A stretch of 64,000 nucleotides of DNA from Flavobacterium sp. I3-2 (GCF_013389595.1 NZ_CP058306.1:3485934-3549933), one strand, 5' to 3'. Shown: positions 43,789 to 53,059, numbered from the stretch's first letter. The notes: generated by a model from the letters alone, not told the origin. Made by a program: numbers and translations.

Positions 43789-45127
43789 GAACAAAAAGTC
43801 GGCTGTTCGGGTAACAGAGGGTAACCCGAAAGAAACCGCCGATTTACTGCAAAACGGTAAGGAGAATAAAATGAAAAAGCTTAAAAAACCTTTGATTTTT
43901 GGTTTGATGGGTATTGTTTTCGTTGGTTGTATGTATTTAATTTTCAAACCGTCGGAAGACAAAAAGGAAATCGAAAACATCGGGCTGAACGATGCCGTTC
44001 CACAAGCTACCGGAGCAGGAATGCCTGCCGACAAAGGCAAGGCGTATGAACTTGAAATGCTGGAACGCAAAGAACAGGAGAAACGTAATGGTTTGGCAAC
44101 GCTTTCAGATTATTGGAACACAGATGACAAGAAAGAACCTGCGGATGAATTTACCGAAGATGATGATGAAAGCACCGGCTATGGAGGTGGTAGTAGAAAT
44201 TCGGGAAGAAACAGTAGTCTTGCATTAAACAGCTATCGAAATGCACAAAGCACATTGGACAATTTCTATCAGGACAACAATTCGGAAACAATGGAGCTTC
44301 GCAAGCAATTGGACGAGTTGAAAGAACAACTAGCCGATAGAGATATGCCAAAGCCTACAACCGTAGATGACCAGATTGCATTAATGGAAAAATCTTACCA
44401 GATGGCGGCAAAATATCTCCCGACAAATACGAATCCCAACACAGCAGAACAACCTGTACCCGCAACAAATGGTACCACTTCAGTGGCTTCGGGTGCTAGT
44501 AAAAAAGAGCATTTTGTATCATTTACTGCTGCAAGGAAGAATACCGTATCTGCTTTATATCGGGAGCCTACAGATAGTGAGTTTTTGGAAAATTGGAGTG
44601 AAACTCGAAACAGAGGGTTTTATACCGCAGGTACTACCGAACAAGTAGTACAGCCCAAAAACAGTATCAAAGCCTGTGTACACGATGCGCAGACAGTGGT
44701 TGGCGAAACGGGTGTTCGTTTGCGATTATTAGAACCAGCAAAAACACCAAGTCGTACTATTCCGCAGGGAACGATTGTAACCGCTAATGCCAAGTTTCAA
44801 AGCGGACGTTTACAGCTTAAAATTACCTCTGTTGAACTGGAAGGTAATATCATTCCGGTTGATATCACTATCTATGATATAGACGGACAACAAGGCCTGT
44901 ATGTTCCATATTCTCCCGAAATGAACGCCCTTACTGAAATGGCTGGCAACATGAGTCAGCAATCAGGGACAAGTCTTATGCTCACGCAGAATGCCGGACA
45001 ACAAGTTGCTGCCGATTTGAGCCGTGGTGTAGTGCAAGGAATTTCGGGCTATTTCGCCAAGAAAGTACGAACGCCAAAAGTTACCTTAAAGGCAGGTCAT
45101 CAGGTCTTTCTCGTTTCCAAACAATAA
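43775..45127 (+). CDS. traM: Conjugal transfer protein TraM
   Basis: 450 aa. Membrane helix KPLIFGLMGIVFVGCMYLIF near 39-58, a long polar and coiled linker (about 60-230), and a C-terminal beta domain (IKACVHDAQTVVGETGVRLRLLE; PQGTIVTANAKFQSGRLQLKI; ending VSKQ). The layout of TM, linker and beta barrel is that of VirB10-like energy sensors joining the inner and outer membrane; the family is TraM of CTnDOT. Overlaps traL. Confidence 0.9.
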   Translation: MKENENKKSAVRVTEGNPKETADLLQNGKENKMKKLKKPLIFGLMGIVFVGCMYLIFKPSEDKKEIENIGLNDAVPQATGAGMPADKGKAYELEMLERKEQEKRNGLATLSDYWNTDDKKEPADEFTEDDDESTGYGGGSRNSGRNSSLALNSYRNAQSTLDNFYQDNNSETMELRKQLDELKEQLADRDMPKPTTVDDQIALMEKSYQMAAKYLPTNTNPNTAEQPVPATNGTTSVASGASKKEHFVSFTAARKNTVSALYREPTDSEFLENWSETRNRGFYTAGTTEQVVQPKNSIKACVHDAQTVVGETGVRLRLLEPAKTPSRTIPQGTIVTANAKFQSGRLQLKITSVELEGNIIPVDITIYDIDGQQGLYVPYSPEMNALTEMAGNMSQQSGTSLMLTQNAGQQVAADLSRGVVQGISGYFAKKVRTPKVTLKAGHQVFLVSKQ

Positions 45128-45151
45128 TGTTGAACTCAAATAAATAAAATA

Positions 45152-46054
45152 ATGAAAAATCTTTTTAAAACCTTTTGGGCGGTTGCCCTGACTATCGGCT
45201 TTGCCGTAACCTCTTTTGCACAGGATAGTGCAAATACAAAAACACCGCTTGCAATGGGCAAGATAGAACCTTATCGTATGGAAGTTACCTACGATAAAAC
45301 TTCACATTTGATTTTCCCTACCGCAATTCGTTATGTGGATTTGGGAAGTGAGTACCTGATTGCTGGAAAAGCAGAAGATGCAGAAAACGTATTGCGTGTA
45401 AAAGCATCGGTTCGGAATTTTGAAGCCGAAACCAACTTTTCCGTCATTACCAATGATGGTCGTTTTTACTCTTTCAATGTATATTACAGTTCTTACCCGG
45501 TAGCGTTGAGCTACGACCTGCTAACAATGCAAAAAGCTGTAGATAAATCCAATGGAAACGATGTGCTGTTTGAAGAATTGGGCAACAATTCTCCGTCTTT
45601 GGCTGGCTTGTTATTGGAAACCATTTACAAGAAAGATAAGCGTATTGTAAAACACATCGGGGCAAAGAGCTTTGGTATTCAGTTTATCCTGAAAGGTATC
45701 TATATCCACAACGGGAAATACTATTTCCATACAGAATTACGAAACAAAAGCAATGTACCGTTCAATATTGATTTTATCAATTTCAAGGTAGTAGACAAAA
45801 AGGTAGCCAAACGTACCGTAGTACAGGAACGACCTATGATACCGCTTCGCACTTATAAGCCTTTGGAAGACGGAATAAACGGACAATCTACCGAGCAAAA
45901 TGTTTTTCTGTTAGACCAGTTTACCATTGCCGACAATAAGGTGTTGCTGATTGAAATCTTTGAGAAAAACGGCGGACGACACCAAACGCTTCAGGTGGAA
46001 AATTCGGACTTGATCAAAGCCCGTGTAATCAATGATATGCACCTGAAATTTTAA
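45152..46054 (+). CDS. traN: Conjugal transfer protein TraN (DUF4138)
   Basis: 300 aa. Signal peptide (TFWAVALTIGFAVTSFAQ), then an all-beta domain with KTSHLIFPTAIRYVDLGSEYLIAGKA and FNVYYSSYPVALSYDL, and RPMIPLRTYKPLEDGINGQ in the second half. DUF4138/TraN is the VirB9-like outer-membrane-associated component that pairs with TraM. Next in the operon after traM. Confidence 0.9.
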   Translation: MKNLFKTFWAVALTIGFAVTSFAQDSANTKTPLAMGKIEPYRMEVTYDKTSHLIFPTAIRYVDLGSEYLIAGKAEDAENVLRVKASVRNFEAETNFSVITNDGRFYSFNVYYSSYPVALSYDLLTMQKAVDKSNGNDVLFEELGNNSPSLAGLLLETIYKKDKRIVKHIGAKSFGIQFILKGIYIHNGKYYFHTELRNKSNVPFNIDFINFKVVDKKVAKRTVVQERPMIPLRTYKPLEDGINGQSTEQNVFLLDQFTIADNKVLLIEIFEKNGGRHQTLQVENSDLIKARVINDMHLKF

Positions 46055-46075
46055 TAACCTTTTAAAGCAATTACA

Positions 46076-46636
46076 ATGAAAAAATATATCTACACCGTGA
46101 TGTTGCTCTTTATGACCATTACAGTAACACAGGCACAAAGAATGCTACCTAAACAAAAAGGTTTGGAGATAAGCACAGGCATTTTGTCTGATGATAAAAT
46201 CGGTAACGATTATTACATCAGTCTGGGTATGACCGTGAATGGTAAAAATGGCAATTACCAGATTTGGGCTTTGGAATACACACACCAATACCACAAGTAT
46301 AAATCGCTCCAAATACCACAGGAAACCTACACGGCTGAAGGAGGTTACAGTTTCTTTTTATTGGGTGATGCCCGTAAGAATATCACGCTGAATGCAGGGA
46401 TAACAGGTGTTGTTGGTTACGAAAACATCAACCGTGGCGAAACGATGCTGTATGATGGTGCGAAAATAATGAGCGAGGATAATTTCATCTATGGTGCCGG
46501 TGGTCGGCTGACCTTTGAAACGTACCTGTCTGACAGATTTGTATTGGTTTTACAAGGGCGTACAAAGGTGTTATGGGGTACAAATTTGCGACAGTTCCGA
46601 CCGTCCGCAGGTGTGGGATTAAGATTTAACTTTTAA
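46076..46636 (+). CDS. traO: Conjugal transfer protein TraO
   Basis: 186 aa. Signal peptide ending TQAQ, then a small outer-membrane-type beta barrel: alternating hydrophobic strands (YYISLGMTVNGKNGNYQIWALEY; GGYSFFLLGDARKNITLNAG) and a C-terminal Phe (VGLRFNF), the usual insertion signal for barrel proteins. Matches TraO of these elements. Probably an outer-membrane partner of the TraM/TraN complex. Confidence 0.87.
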   Translation: MKKYIYTVMLLFMTITVTQAQRMLPKQKGLEISTGILSDDKIGNDYYISLGMTVNGKNGNYQIWALEYTHQYHKYKSLQIPQETYTAEGGYSFFLLGDARKNITLNAGITGVVGYENINRGETMLYDGAKIMSEDNFIYGAGGRLTFETYLSDRFVLVLQGRTKVLWGTNLRQFRPSAGVGLRFNF

Positions 46637-46644
46637 AACGTAAA

Positions 46645-47097
46645 ATGATGATAGCAATATTTAATAAATTCAGAATAGGATTACTGCCTATATATGTAAT
46701 GATGGCGATCCTGACAGCCTCGGTTTCTTTGGTATCTTGTAGCAAAGATGATGAACTAGAAATACAGAATGATTTTCCTTTTGAGGTCAATGTAATGCCA
46801 GTTCCTAAAGACATTGCTAATGGAAATACCGTTGAGATCCGCATTAACATACAGCGTACAGGAAATTACAGCAACACACAATATTTCCTACGCTACTTCC
46901 AATTCGACGGACAAGGTACATTGCAGTATTATAATGAACCTCCGTATCTTCCGAATGATTTGTATCCTTTGACATCGGAACAATTTCGATTGTATTATAC
47001 TTCGACTTCAGCGGTTTCACAATCCTTTGACGTTTGGATTTCGGACAGTTTTGGTAATGAAAAGCAAGTGAGTTTTCAGTTCAATAGTAGAGATTAA
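46645..47097 (+). CDS. traQ: Conjugal transfer protein TraQ (DUF3872)
   Basis: 150 aa. Hydrophobic signal with a lipobox-like SLVSC (MAILTASVSLVSCSKDD), then a beta domain typical of DUF3872: DFPFEVNVMPVPKDIANGNTVEIRINI and QYFLRYFQFDGQGTL. A lipoprotein is likely. Last recognised tra gene; a terminator follows at 47104-47140. traP is not present, as in several related ICEs. Confidence 0.82.
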   Translation: MMIAIFNKFRIGLLPIYVMMAILTASVSLVSCSKDDELEIQNDFPFEVNVMPVPKDIANGNTVEIRINIQRTGNYSNTQYFLRYFQFDGQGTLQYYNEPPYLPNDLYPLTSEQFRLYYTSTSAVSQSFDVWISDSFGNEKQVSFQFNSRD

Positions 47098-47103
47098 ACT
47101 TAG

Positions 47104-47140
47104 AAGAATTCCTGCCATAAAAGCAGGAATTCTTTTTTAA
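47104..47140 (+). terminator. Terminator after the tra operon
   Basis: Stem AAGAATTCCTGC / GCAGGAATTCTT with a short loop, followed by TTTTTT, 7 bases after the traQ stop. Confidence 0.85.
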
Positions 47141-47199
47141 GATAATGAGTGGGAAAATTATTTTGTAAATTTAAAATGTGAATTTAAAGTGCTTTTGTT

Positions 47200-47463
47200 A
47201 TGATTTCATCATTGGTTATAGGGATAATATTTTTGATCGTAGGCTTGGCACTTCGCTATTGGATTAACCGGAGAAAGTTTTATAGAAGAAGCCACACTGG
47301 AGCAGAGGGCTTTTCGTCTTATGAAAAGCAGGTTACTATTAAGTTTCTTGAACGAATTGGTAAATGGATAGCTTATGCACTAATTATTTTCGGGCTGTTG
47401 TCATTGTGGGTTTATTCCCGTGAAAAAAAAGAAATAAAAACAGAGCAATCAAATCAAAAATAA
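47200..47463 (+). CDS. Small two-helix membrane protein
   Basis: 87 aa. Helices ISSLVIGIIFLIVGLALRYWI and IAYALIIFGLLSLWVYS flank a basic, Arg/His-rich loop with FYRRSHTGAEGFSSYEKQVTIKFLERIG. Homologous small proteins sit in this place in many Bacteroidota ICEs; I do not know a function. It has its own transcription unit between two terminators. Confidence 0.7.
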   Translation: MISSLVIGIIFLIVGLALRYWINRRKFYRRSHTGAEGFSSYEKQVTIKFLERIGKWIAYALIIFGLLSLWVYSREKKEIKTEQSNQK

Positions 47464-47485
47464 TTTCTAATTACATTTTTAGGAG

Positions 47486-47518
47486 AATCGGATATCTAAA
47501 AGGTTATCCGATTTTTTG
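47486..47518 (+). terminator. Terminator after the small membrane protein
   Basis: Stem AATCGGATA / TATCCGATT followed by TTTTT. Beyond it, 47519-47648 carries no gene; CTTAAAG-N8-CTTTAAG near 47621 is a small palindrome. Confidence 0.75.
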
Positions 47519-47648
47519 TTTTTTAAAAGAGATAATGATTGATAAAGGATTACAATTATAGAGAGTATGCTAATCAATTAAAACGACTTTAGTATATTTG
47601 CTTAGTAAAATATAGAAAATCTTAAAGTGTTTTTGCTTTAAGTCTTGG

Positions 47649-47755
47649 TACTGAAAACTGGTAATTTTTAAGACAACAAGACGATAAGGAAGAACGCTCA
47701 CGCTATAGGCGTGGGCGCTCGCTTATTCGTTGTCGGGTATACCAGTGCCTCAGTA
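47649..47755 (+). ncRNA. Putative structured RNA / leader of receiver gene
   Basis: Six nested helices pair in perfect order: TACTGA/TCAGTA (47649, 47750), ACTGGTA/TACCAGT (47657, 47740), GACAAC/GTTGTC (47672, 47729), CGATAAG/CTTATTCG with one bulge (47682, 47722), CGCTCACGC/GCGTGGGCG with one G-U (47695, 47709), with loop TATAG. Such order over 107 bases is unlikely by chance. It could be an ICE small RNA (CTnDOT has RteR) or a 5' leader of the receiver gene 66 bases downstream. No ORF crosses it convincingly. Strand is assumed from the downstream gene. Confidence 0.6.
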
Positions 47756-47820
47756 TCGGTAAGTGTAGTTGCCTGCGCTTCTTTTTTGTGCAGGGCTACG
47801 TCATCTTAAAAAAGTATGAT

Positions 47821-48222
47821 ATGCAAACCGTTACAGCTCAACAAAAATTTACCCTAGCCTTTATCAATGATAAGAGCCCAATTTTAGATCTTATTTGCAA
47901 CGATCTCATTGCTTCAGGAATTGAGGTTATGTTCAGGACTGAAACCGTCGAAAATTGTTTACATAAATTATCAGAATTAAACACTCTTCCCCAAGTATGT
48001 GTTATCGATTTGAATTTTCATCGTCAGGATATAATAGCAATAATTAAAAAATTGAGAACACATTATCCAACAATAAAACTAATTGCTCACAGTGATATTG
48101 ATGATGATAAAGTAGGCAAGGCTCTTTTAAATATTGGTTTTTCAAACTATCTAATTCTTGGTAGTGACATAGATGATTTTAAAAGAGCCATTGACAAGAC
48201 TGCCAATGGCTATCATTTTTAA
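47821..48222 (+). CDS. Stand-alone, degenerate response-regulator receiver
   Basis: 133 aa from the ATG at 47821. Receiver fold: FTLAFINDKSPILDLICNDLI at the start, phospho-acceptor Asp in VCVIDLNF, then LIAHSDIDDDKVGKALLNIGFSNYLILGSD. The N-terminal acidic pair is reduced to ND, and the conserved Lys of the last loop (usually YLLK) is missing (YLIL). It has no output domain, unlike the LuxR-type relatives. It may have become a protein-interaction module. Convergent with the SMC gene, 11 bases apart. Confidence 0.7.
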   Translation: MQTVTAQQKFTLAFINDKSPILDLICNDLIASGIEVMFRTETVENCLHKLSELNTLPQVCVIDLNFHRQDIIAIIKKLRTHYPTIKLIAHSDIDDDKVGKALLNIGFSNYLILGSDIDDFKRAIDKTANGYHF

Positions 48223-48233
48223 TATATAAAGCA

Positions 48234-51200
48234 CTAACGCTCTAGCTGAAATTCTCTAAATTCATTCTGGCCTAGAAATTCGAATTTCTTTCTAAATAAA
48301 TTTGAAAACTTCTTGTTGGCGGTTGCAAAGAATATTTGTTTTTTTTCCTTGACAATAAAATATCTTAAAAAATCCAAGAAAGATAATGCATTGAAATCGT
48401 CAATAAAAGTTACTGGATCGTCAAAGATTAAAATATTTGGTCCATTCTGTAGTTTTCTATTTAAACTTATAAAAATTGACAATACTAATGCAGCTCTTTG
48501 ACCTGTACTAATTTGTGAAATTTCAAATGCCTTATCTTCTTTAAATAAAATCAATTTATTGTCTTTATATTGCAACGTTGAAAACTCTTGAGGTGAATGT
48601 ATCGTTTTAAAGATATCCTTTATTTCATTAAGATTGTTTTTAAAAAAATCCTCCAAAATTATGTCTTCACTATTGTTGTTTAGCTTTTCTAACAGTTCAA
48701 CTGCAATATTCAACCTCCTGCTAAGTTCCTTAATTTGAGGTAGTGATTTCTCTATATCTTCATTAACAATTAAAAGTTTTTTAATTTCATTCTGGCTGTT
48801 TTCTATAATTCTTAATGTGTTCAAATTCTCATTCAAGAGAGCTAAATCTTTTGAGATCTCTACAATATTTCTATCCTCGGGAATCTGAATGTAGCGGTTT
48901 AAATTTTCAAAACTAAAATTTAGAGATTCGATTTTAGTATTATTAGAATTAACTATTTCTTCTATTTTATCGAATCTATCGGTGTATTCTTTTAACTTCA
49001 GCGAGCTGTTTAGTTCACTAATAATTTTATTATTTGTGAACTTTAAATTTTCTATGTCAGTTGTGTATGTTGCTAATTGATTCTTTAGCTCAACAATGAT
49101 CTTTCTTAATATTTGTTCATTGCAAATATCTTGATTTGGAAACTTCGATAATAGTTCAGATTTTAATTTTGAATATTCAGATATTGACCCACTAATTGTT
49201 CCTAATCGAAAAAATAATCTATCATAGGATTCCTTTTCAATCAAGATCTCTTTCTCTTTATTTATCGTATCCTGGATATTTTTATCTATTTGATCCAAAC
49301 TTATAACTTCATTCGTACTTAAATAATTTGATACAACAACATCATAATGTTTTAAGTCACTTAATTCTTTTTCTAAAAATGCAACTTCTAAAGCTAAGGT
49401 GTCAATTAACACATTCTTATCATTGATGGCTTTTTTTACAGTATCATTTCTAAATTCAGATTCAAGTTTTTGTAAAAGGTTAGAATGTGAAATTTGTTGC
49501 TCACAAAGTGGACAGCTATTGGAATGAGAATTCTGATTCAATATCTTTTTCCCTAATTGTTTGAGCTCATTGATTAATTTCTCATTTTGAGACAAATTCT
49601 CTTGTAATACATGAACATCATTTTTCAAATCTTTAAGAGAACTTGCTTTAGTACTTAATATCAACTCTTTCGACGAAATAGCTTCAGGCAAGGTTTTGTA
49701 ATCTTCTGCTAATTTTAGAATATCTAATTGTAAATTATTTAAGTCGATAAGCTTTTTTATAATTGAAAGCTGAGTATCATTTTTTTTACTGTTGATTTCT
49801 AATAACTCAATTCTAAAATTATCTTCAATTTCAGAGTATTTCAAAAAGTTATTCGCTTTGCTAAGAACGTCATCTATTTGCAGTCTATTTTGAATGCTTT
49901 TATTTGAATTTTGAATATTTTCATAGTAAGATTCTTTTGCCTCAGCAACTAGCTTATTTCGTGTCAAAATGTTCTCTTTGACGCTTAGGAATTTTTTGTA
50001 ATTTGTTAGCCACTTGTTTGGTAAAATAAAATCTATTTCATTTTTTATTTCGTTAATAAATAAATTAGTCACAGAAAATTTAGACTCTTCAATAGATGTT
50101 CTGTAATTTAGATTGCTAATATTAAACTTGATATTATCTTTTACCTCCTCGAAGCTGTTATTGCTCCTTAATTCATTTATTCGATCAGAATTTTTTTTAA
50201 ACTCCTCGTTCTTTTCTTTAATAGATCTTGATGTCTTATTTAATTCAGGTTTTAATCTAGTTTGAATTTTTTGAATTTTATCTTTTAAAGTTGTGTATTC
50301 CTCTCCCAATATTATTTGCTTTAGAGAATCATTTATCACATCTCTTTCTTCTGAATTTGAAAATTGATGTGCCGCATCAGTATTAAAAAAATTAAATTGA
50401 TTAAAAGATTTAAAAGTTTGGTTTCCTTGTTCAGAAATTCTTCTGTTATACCATTTAGATCCTCTCTCTTTATATAATCTATTATTGTGTGTATAAGTCT
50501 CATTTAAATTTTCATTCAAAATAGCCGATATAGAGTTTGAGTCCTCAGTTTTATCTTGATTTCTCTGTGTTCTTCCAGTAAGAATTAATTCTATCGATTC
50601 TAATAGACTTGTTTTGCCGACACCATTCGAACCTGTAAATAAGTTTACAGAACCAAAATTAAAGTCTCTTAGCTTTGGATATGGTCTGTAAGTATCTTTT
50701 AAACTTATAGAACTTATATTTTCAATAACAGGAACATCATCTAAGTTTTTATCTTTCTTTTCTACAATATTGGGTATAGTATTGTTAAGAAAATTTCTAA
50801 CGATACCATCATAAGATGCTTGACTATATATTTCTTGTAAACCGACTTTATTTAGTTCGTCCTTCCATGTAGCAACAATATCAGGCAATTCTGATTTTTC
50901 AGATTTCTCTAACTCAAAATAATCCAGAAATTCTTTATCACTAAATATTAATTTTCGGGCATATTTGTCATCTTTAAGAATTCTTATTTTTAAACTATCT
51001 GAAATATTGCTATTGATAAATAATAAATAAATATTCCATTGAAGTGCTTCATCTTGATTGTAAAACTCTTCTGCTAAATATTTATACTGTAGCTGATCAA
51101 ATTCTTCTTCAGAAATTTCTTGATTGAAATTCAAGTAATATATTCCTGCTATTTTATCATCAATTGATAAATTCCCTTTATATAAGTTACTATCTACTTC

Positions 51201-51257
51201 AGAAAACCCATTAAAAAGTTTTCTAGATTGATCTAAAAGTTGTTGAGTATTCATCAT
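48234..51257 (-). CDS. Rad50/SMC-like ATPase with zinc hook
   Basis: 1007 aa. An N-terminal helical extension of about 190 residues is not part of the ATPase. Walker A FTGSNGVGKTSLLESI near 208-223; long coiled coils with a central hook CPLC near 580; signature motif ISTGQRAALVLSIFI near 910; Walker B/D-loop NILIFDDPVTFIDDF near 937-951. This is Rad50/SMC architecture, but the extension sets it apart from housekeeping SbcC. It follows the nitrilase-like gene by 5 bases on the same strand, so they form a two-gene module between ICE core genes. SMC-type ATPases in such positions are often anti-phage or anti-plasmid sensors; that role is inferred. Confidence 0.82.
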   Translation of the reverse strand: MMNTQQLLDQSRKLFNGFSEVDSNLYKGNLSIDDKIAGIYYLNFNQEISEEEFDQLQYKYLAEEFYNQDEALQWNIYLLFINSNISDSLKIRILKDDKYARKLIFSDKEFLDYFELEKSEKSELPDIVATWKDELNKVGLQEIYSQASYDGIVRNFLNNTIPNIVEKKDKNLDDVPVIENISSISLKDTYRPYPKLRDFNFGSVNLFTGSNGVGKTSLLESIELILTGRTQRNQDKTEDSNSISAILNENLNETYTHNNRLYKERGSKWYNRRISEQGNQTFKSFNQFNFFNTDAAHQFSNSEERDVINDSLKQIILGEEYTTLKDKIQKIQTRLKPELNKTSRSIKEKNEEFKKNSDRINELRSNNSFEEVKDNIKFNISNLNYRTSIEESKFSVTNLFINEIKNEIDFILPNKWLTNYKKFLSVKENILTRNKLVAEAKESYYENIQNSNKSIQNRLQIDDVLSKANNFLKYSEIEDNFRIELLEINSKKNDTQLSIIKKLIDLNNLQLDILKLAEDYKTLPEAISSKELILSTKASSLKDLKNDVHVLQENLSQNEKLINELKQLGKKILNQNSHSNSCPLCEQQISHSNLLQKLESEFRNDTVKKAINDKNVLIDTLALEVAFLEKELSDLKHYDVVVSNYLSTNEVISLDQIDKNIQDTINKEKEILIEKESYDRLFFRLGTISGSISEYSKLKSELLSKFPNQDICNEQILRKIIVELKNQLATYTTDIENLKFTNNKIISELNSSLKLKEYTDRFDKIEEIVNSNNTKIESLNFSFENLNRYIQIPEDRNIVEISKDLALLNENLNTLRIIENSQNEIKKLLIVNEDIEKSLPQIKELSRRLNIAVELLEKLNNNSEDIILEDFFKNNLNEIKDIFKTIHSPQEFSTLQYKDNKLILFKEDKAFEISQISTGQRAALVLSIFISLNRKLQNGPNILIFDDPVTFIDDFNALSFLDFLRYFIVKEKKQIFFATANKKFSNLFRKKFEFLGQNEFREFQLER

Positions 51258-51262
51258 AAATT

Positions 51263-53011
51263 TTATGAAATAGAATTATTACTGTTTGGCGTTTCCGTAA
51301 TACTTCCTGCTTCAGGATTTGACTTATTTAAAATTGTATTACCTTGTTTATAAAAAACGACGATTGTATACTTGCCAGGAGACTCTTCATCGAATAAGTT
51401 TTGTAATGCATCATAAACTTTATTTACTTCGCGAGGACTAACGGCACTTCCAACATAACAAACGGTGGCCTTTTCAATAGTTCTGTTATCACTTACCAAA
51501 TTGTATTTATAATTAAAAACTTGAGCGTTATCTGCATAAGCTAGGGAAATATTTTTATTTTCTAAATGCTTTATACTGTGAGGGTAATGTGATGCAGTAG
51601 GAATTATATTTTGATCTAATTCAAAGATATTAGAGCAATTTATCATTCTTACTTGTTCACTTGACGGATATCGATCTTCTATATAAGTAAGCCTATTATT
51701 ACATTCGTCAGATTCATTTAAAATAAAGCTATTTAAATGAATTACATCTGACCAATTGTCTTTCACTTTGCTTTTCACTTTACCTGTAGATATATTTATC
51801 AATCTCTCTTTATCTATTATCGACGTATCTGTATTAAGCAAAAAAGAATTTTGAATTCCTCTCTCTATTAGAAAATTAATATGATTGTCTTCAATTTGAT
51901 TTATTTCTGATAAGTTCAAGTCTTCGTTAAAAATAAATATATTACCGATAGTTGGTCCTTCTCTACGTTGTTGTACATCTTGTCCGTCATCTATACTAAC
52001 AGGTTTATTGTAAATTTTAAAAAGTTCAACATTTCCGTTTAAAAAATAAACTCTTTTAGTTCGAAGAATTTGCAAAAAGTATAACCCTTTTTTGTGATTT
52101 TCTTCAATATTGACTGTCCTGAAATCTAAATCATCATCAGTTGTTCTGAAATAAATTGCACTTCTAGGTGTATTCGTTTCATTATACAAATTATTACCAT
52201 TTATAAAAGTTGTTTCAATACCCCAATTTAAAGTAATTAATTCTCTTTTCTCCTTCTCTAAAACAAATTTTTTAAAGGCTATAAAATCAATATGAGATGG
52301 ATTTGGATTATACTGTAAATTTAGCACCAAAAATGGCGAATCCGTCCAGCTATGATGATTTATTAATTGTTCTTTATAAGATGCATCAAAATTTATTGCC
52401 TGTGAACATATAAAGGACATCAAGCGGATTGAATTATGATTATTTTTAATGATATATACATTTTCTCCTTCAATAAGATTTTCTGCTTCTAACTGACTAG
52501 AACGCAAACCTCCCATATGTCGACTTTTGAACTGGATTAGAATAATCAGTTTCTCAACACCTTCATGGATACCTCTAAAAATGTAATACAAAGGATCTAC
52601 ATAATTTTTATCTGAATTTGTATAACAATCTTCAAAATATATGTAATGATTATCATTATTTAATCCCTTCAAAGCGGTTAATTCTACCTTACTTAAAGAT
52701 TCACCTCCTAAAACCCATATTTTCCCTTGAGGAGGATATATATTCCCATTTAAAATTACCTCTTCTATCACTCTTTTGGGACAGGAGTACTCTGGTGACA
52801 AAACTAAAGCGGTATTATCATCTTTAGCCCTAATTAATACATTTGTAAATTTGGTTATTGCTTCTTCTTGGTTATTATTTCCAATACGTGTATTGTCAGC
52901 AAAAAACACACCTTTATGCTGATAAAGAAAAAGACTATTACGTTGAGTGTCACGTTTCAATACATCTAATTCAACCTCGACATTTAAGGTTGATATATCT
53001 ACTAAATTCAT
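51263..53011 (-). CDS. Nitrilase-like (CN-hydrolase fold) protein partnered with SMC ATPase
   Basis: 582 aa, no signal peptide. Residues about 60-215 carry a possible Glu-Lys-Cys triad: E74 in LVLSPEYSCP, K162 in LIQFKSRHMGG, C202 in MSFICSQAIN. An extra Glu follows K162 in LEAENLIEGENVYII, as in the K-x-H...E...G pattern of nitrilases. Strand GKIWVLGGE matches the core sheet. The C-terminal 350 residues are unrecognised. Nitrilases cleave C-N bonds in small molecules; here a nucleotide- or amide-targeting effector controlled by the adjacent SMC ATPase is conceivable. I know no described system with this pair. Fold call by eye, so moderate. Confidence 0.55.
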   Translation of the reverse strand: MNLVDISTLNVEVELDVLKRDTQRNSLFLYQHKGVFFADNTRIGNNNQEEAITKFTNVLIRAKDDNTALVLSPEYSCPKRVIEEVILNGNIYPPQGKIWVLGGESLSKVELTALKGLNNDNHYIYFEDCYTNSDKNYVDPLYYIFRGIHEGVEKLIILIQFKSRHMGGLRSSQLEAENLIEGENVYIIKNNHNSIRLMSFICSQAINFDASYKEQLINHHSWTDSPFLVLNLQYNPNPSHIDFIAFKKFVLEKEKRELITLNWGIETTFINGNNLYNETNTPRSAIYFRTTDDDLDFRTVNIEENHKKGLYFLQILRTKRVYFLNGNVELFKIYNKPVSIDDGQDVQQRREGPTIGNIFIFNEDLNLSEINQIEDNHINFLIERGIQNSFLLNTDTSIIDKERLINISTGKVKSKVKDNWSDVIHLNSFILNESDECNNRLTYIEDRYPSSEQVRMINCSNIFELDQNIIPTASHYPHSIKHLENKNISLAYADNAQVFNYKYNLVSDNRTIEKATVCYVGSAVSPREVNKVYDALQNLFDEESPGKYTIVVFYKQGNTILNKSNPEAGSITETPNSNNSIS

Positions 53012-53041
53012 TAAAAGCGTAATTAAGCTGATTAAAATTCA

Positions 53042-53059
53042 ATAACTTAAATAAGTTAT
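53042..53059. promoter_or_regulatory. Palindromic operator upstream of nitrilase-SMC module
   Basis: Perfect ATAACTTA-AA-TAAGTTAT, 31 bases before the start codon of the first module gene. Related half-sites (TTAAGTTC, CAAGTTAT) follow within 35 bases upstream. Likely a repressor site; no regulator gene is encoded in the module itself. Confidence 0.45.

Noticed and set aside
48234..51257. Assigning the SMC-like gene to SbcC or Wadjet JetC
   Set aside because: No sbcD or jetABD neighbours; it has an N-terminal extension before Walker A and a nitrilase-like partner.
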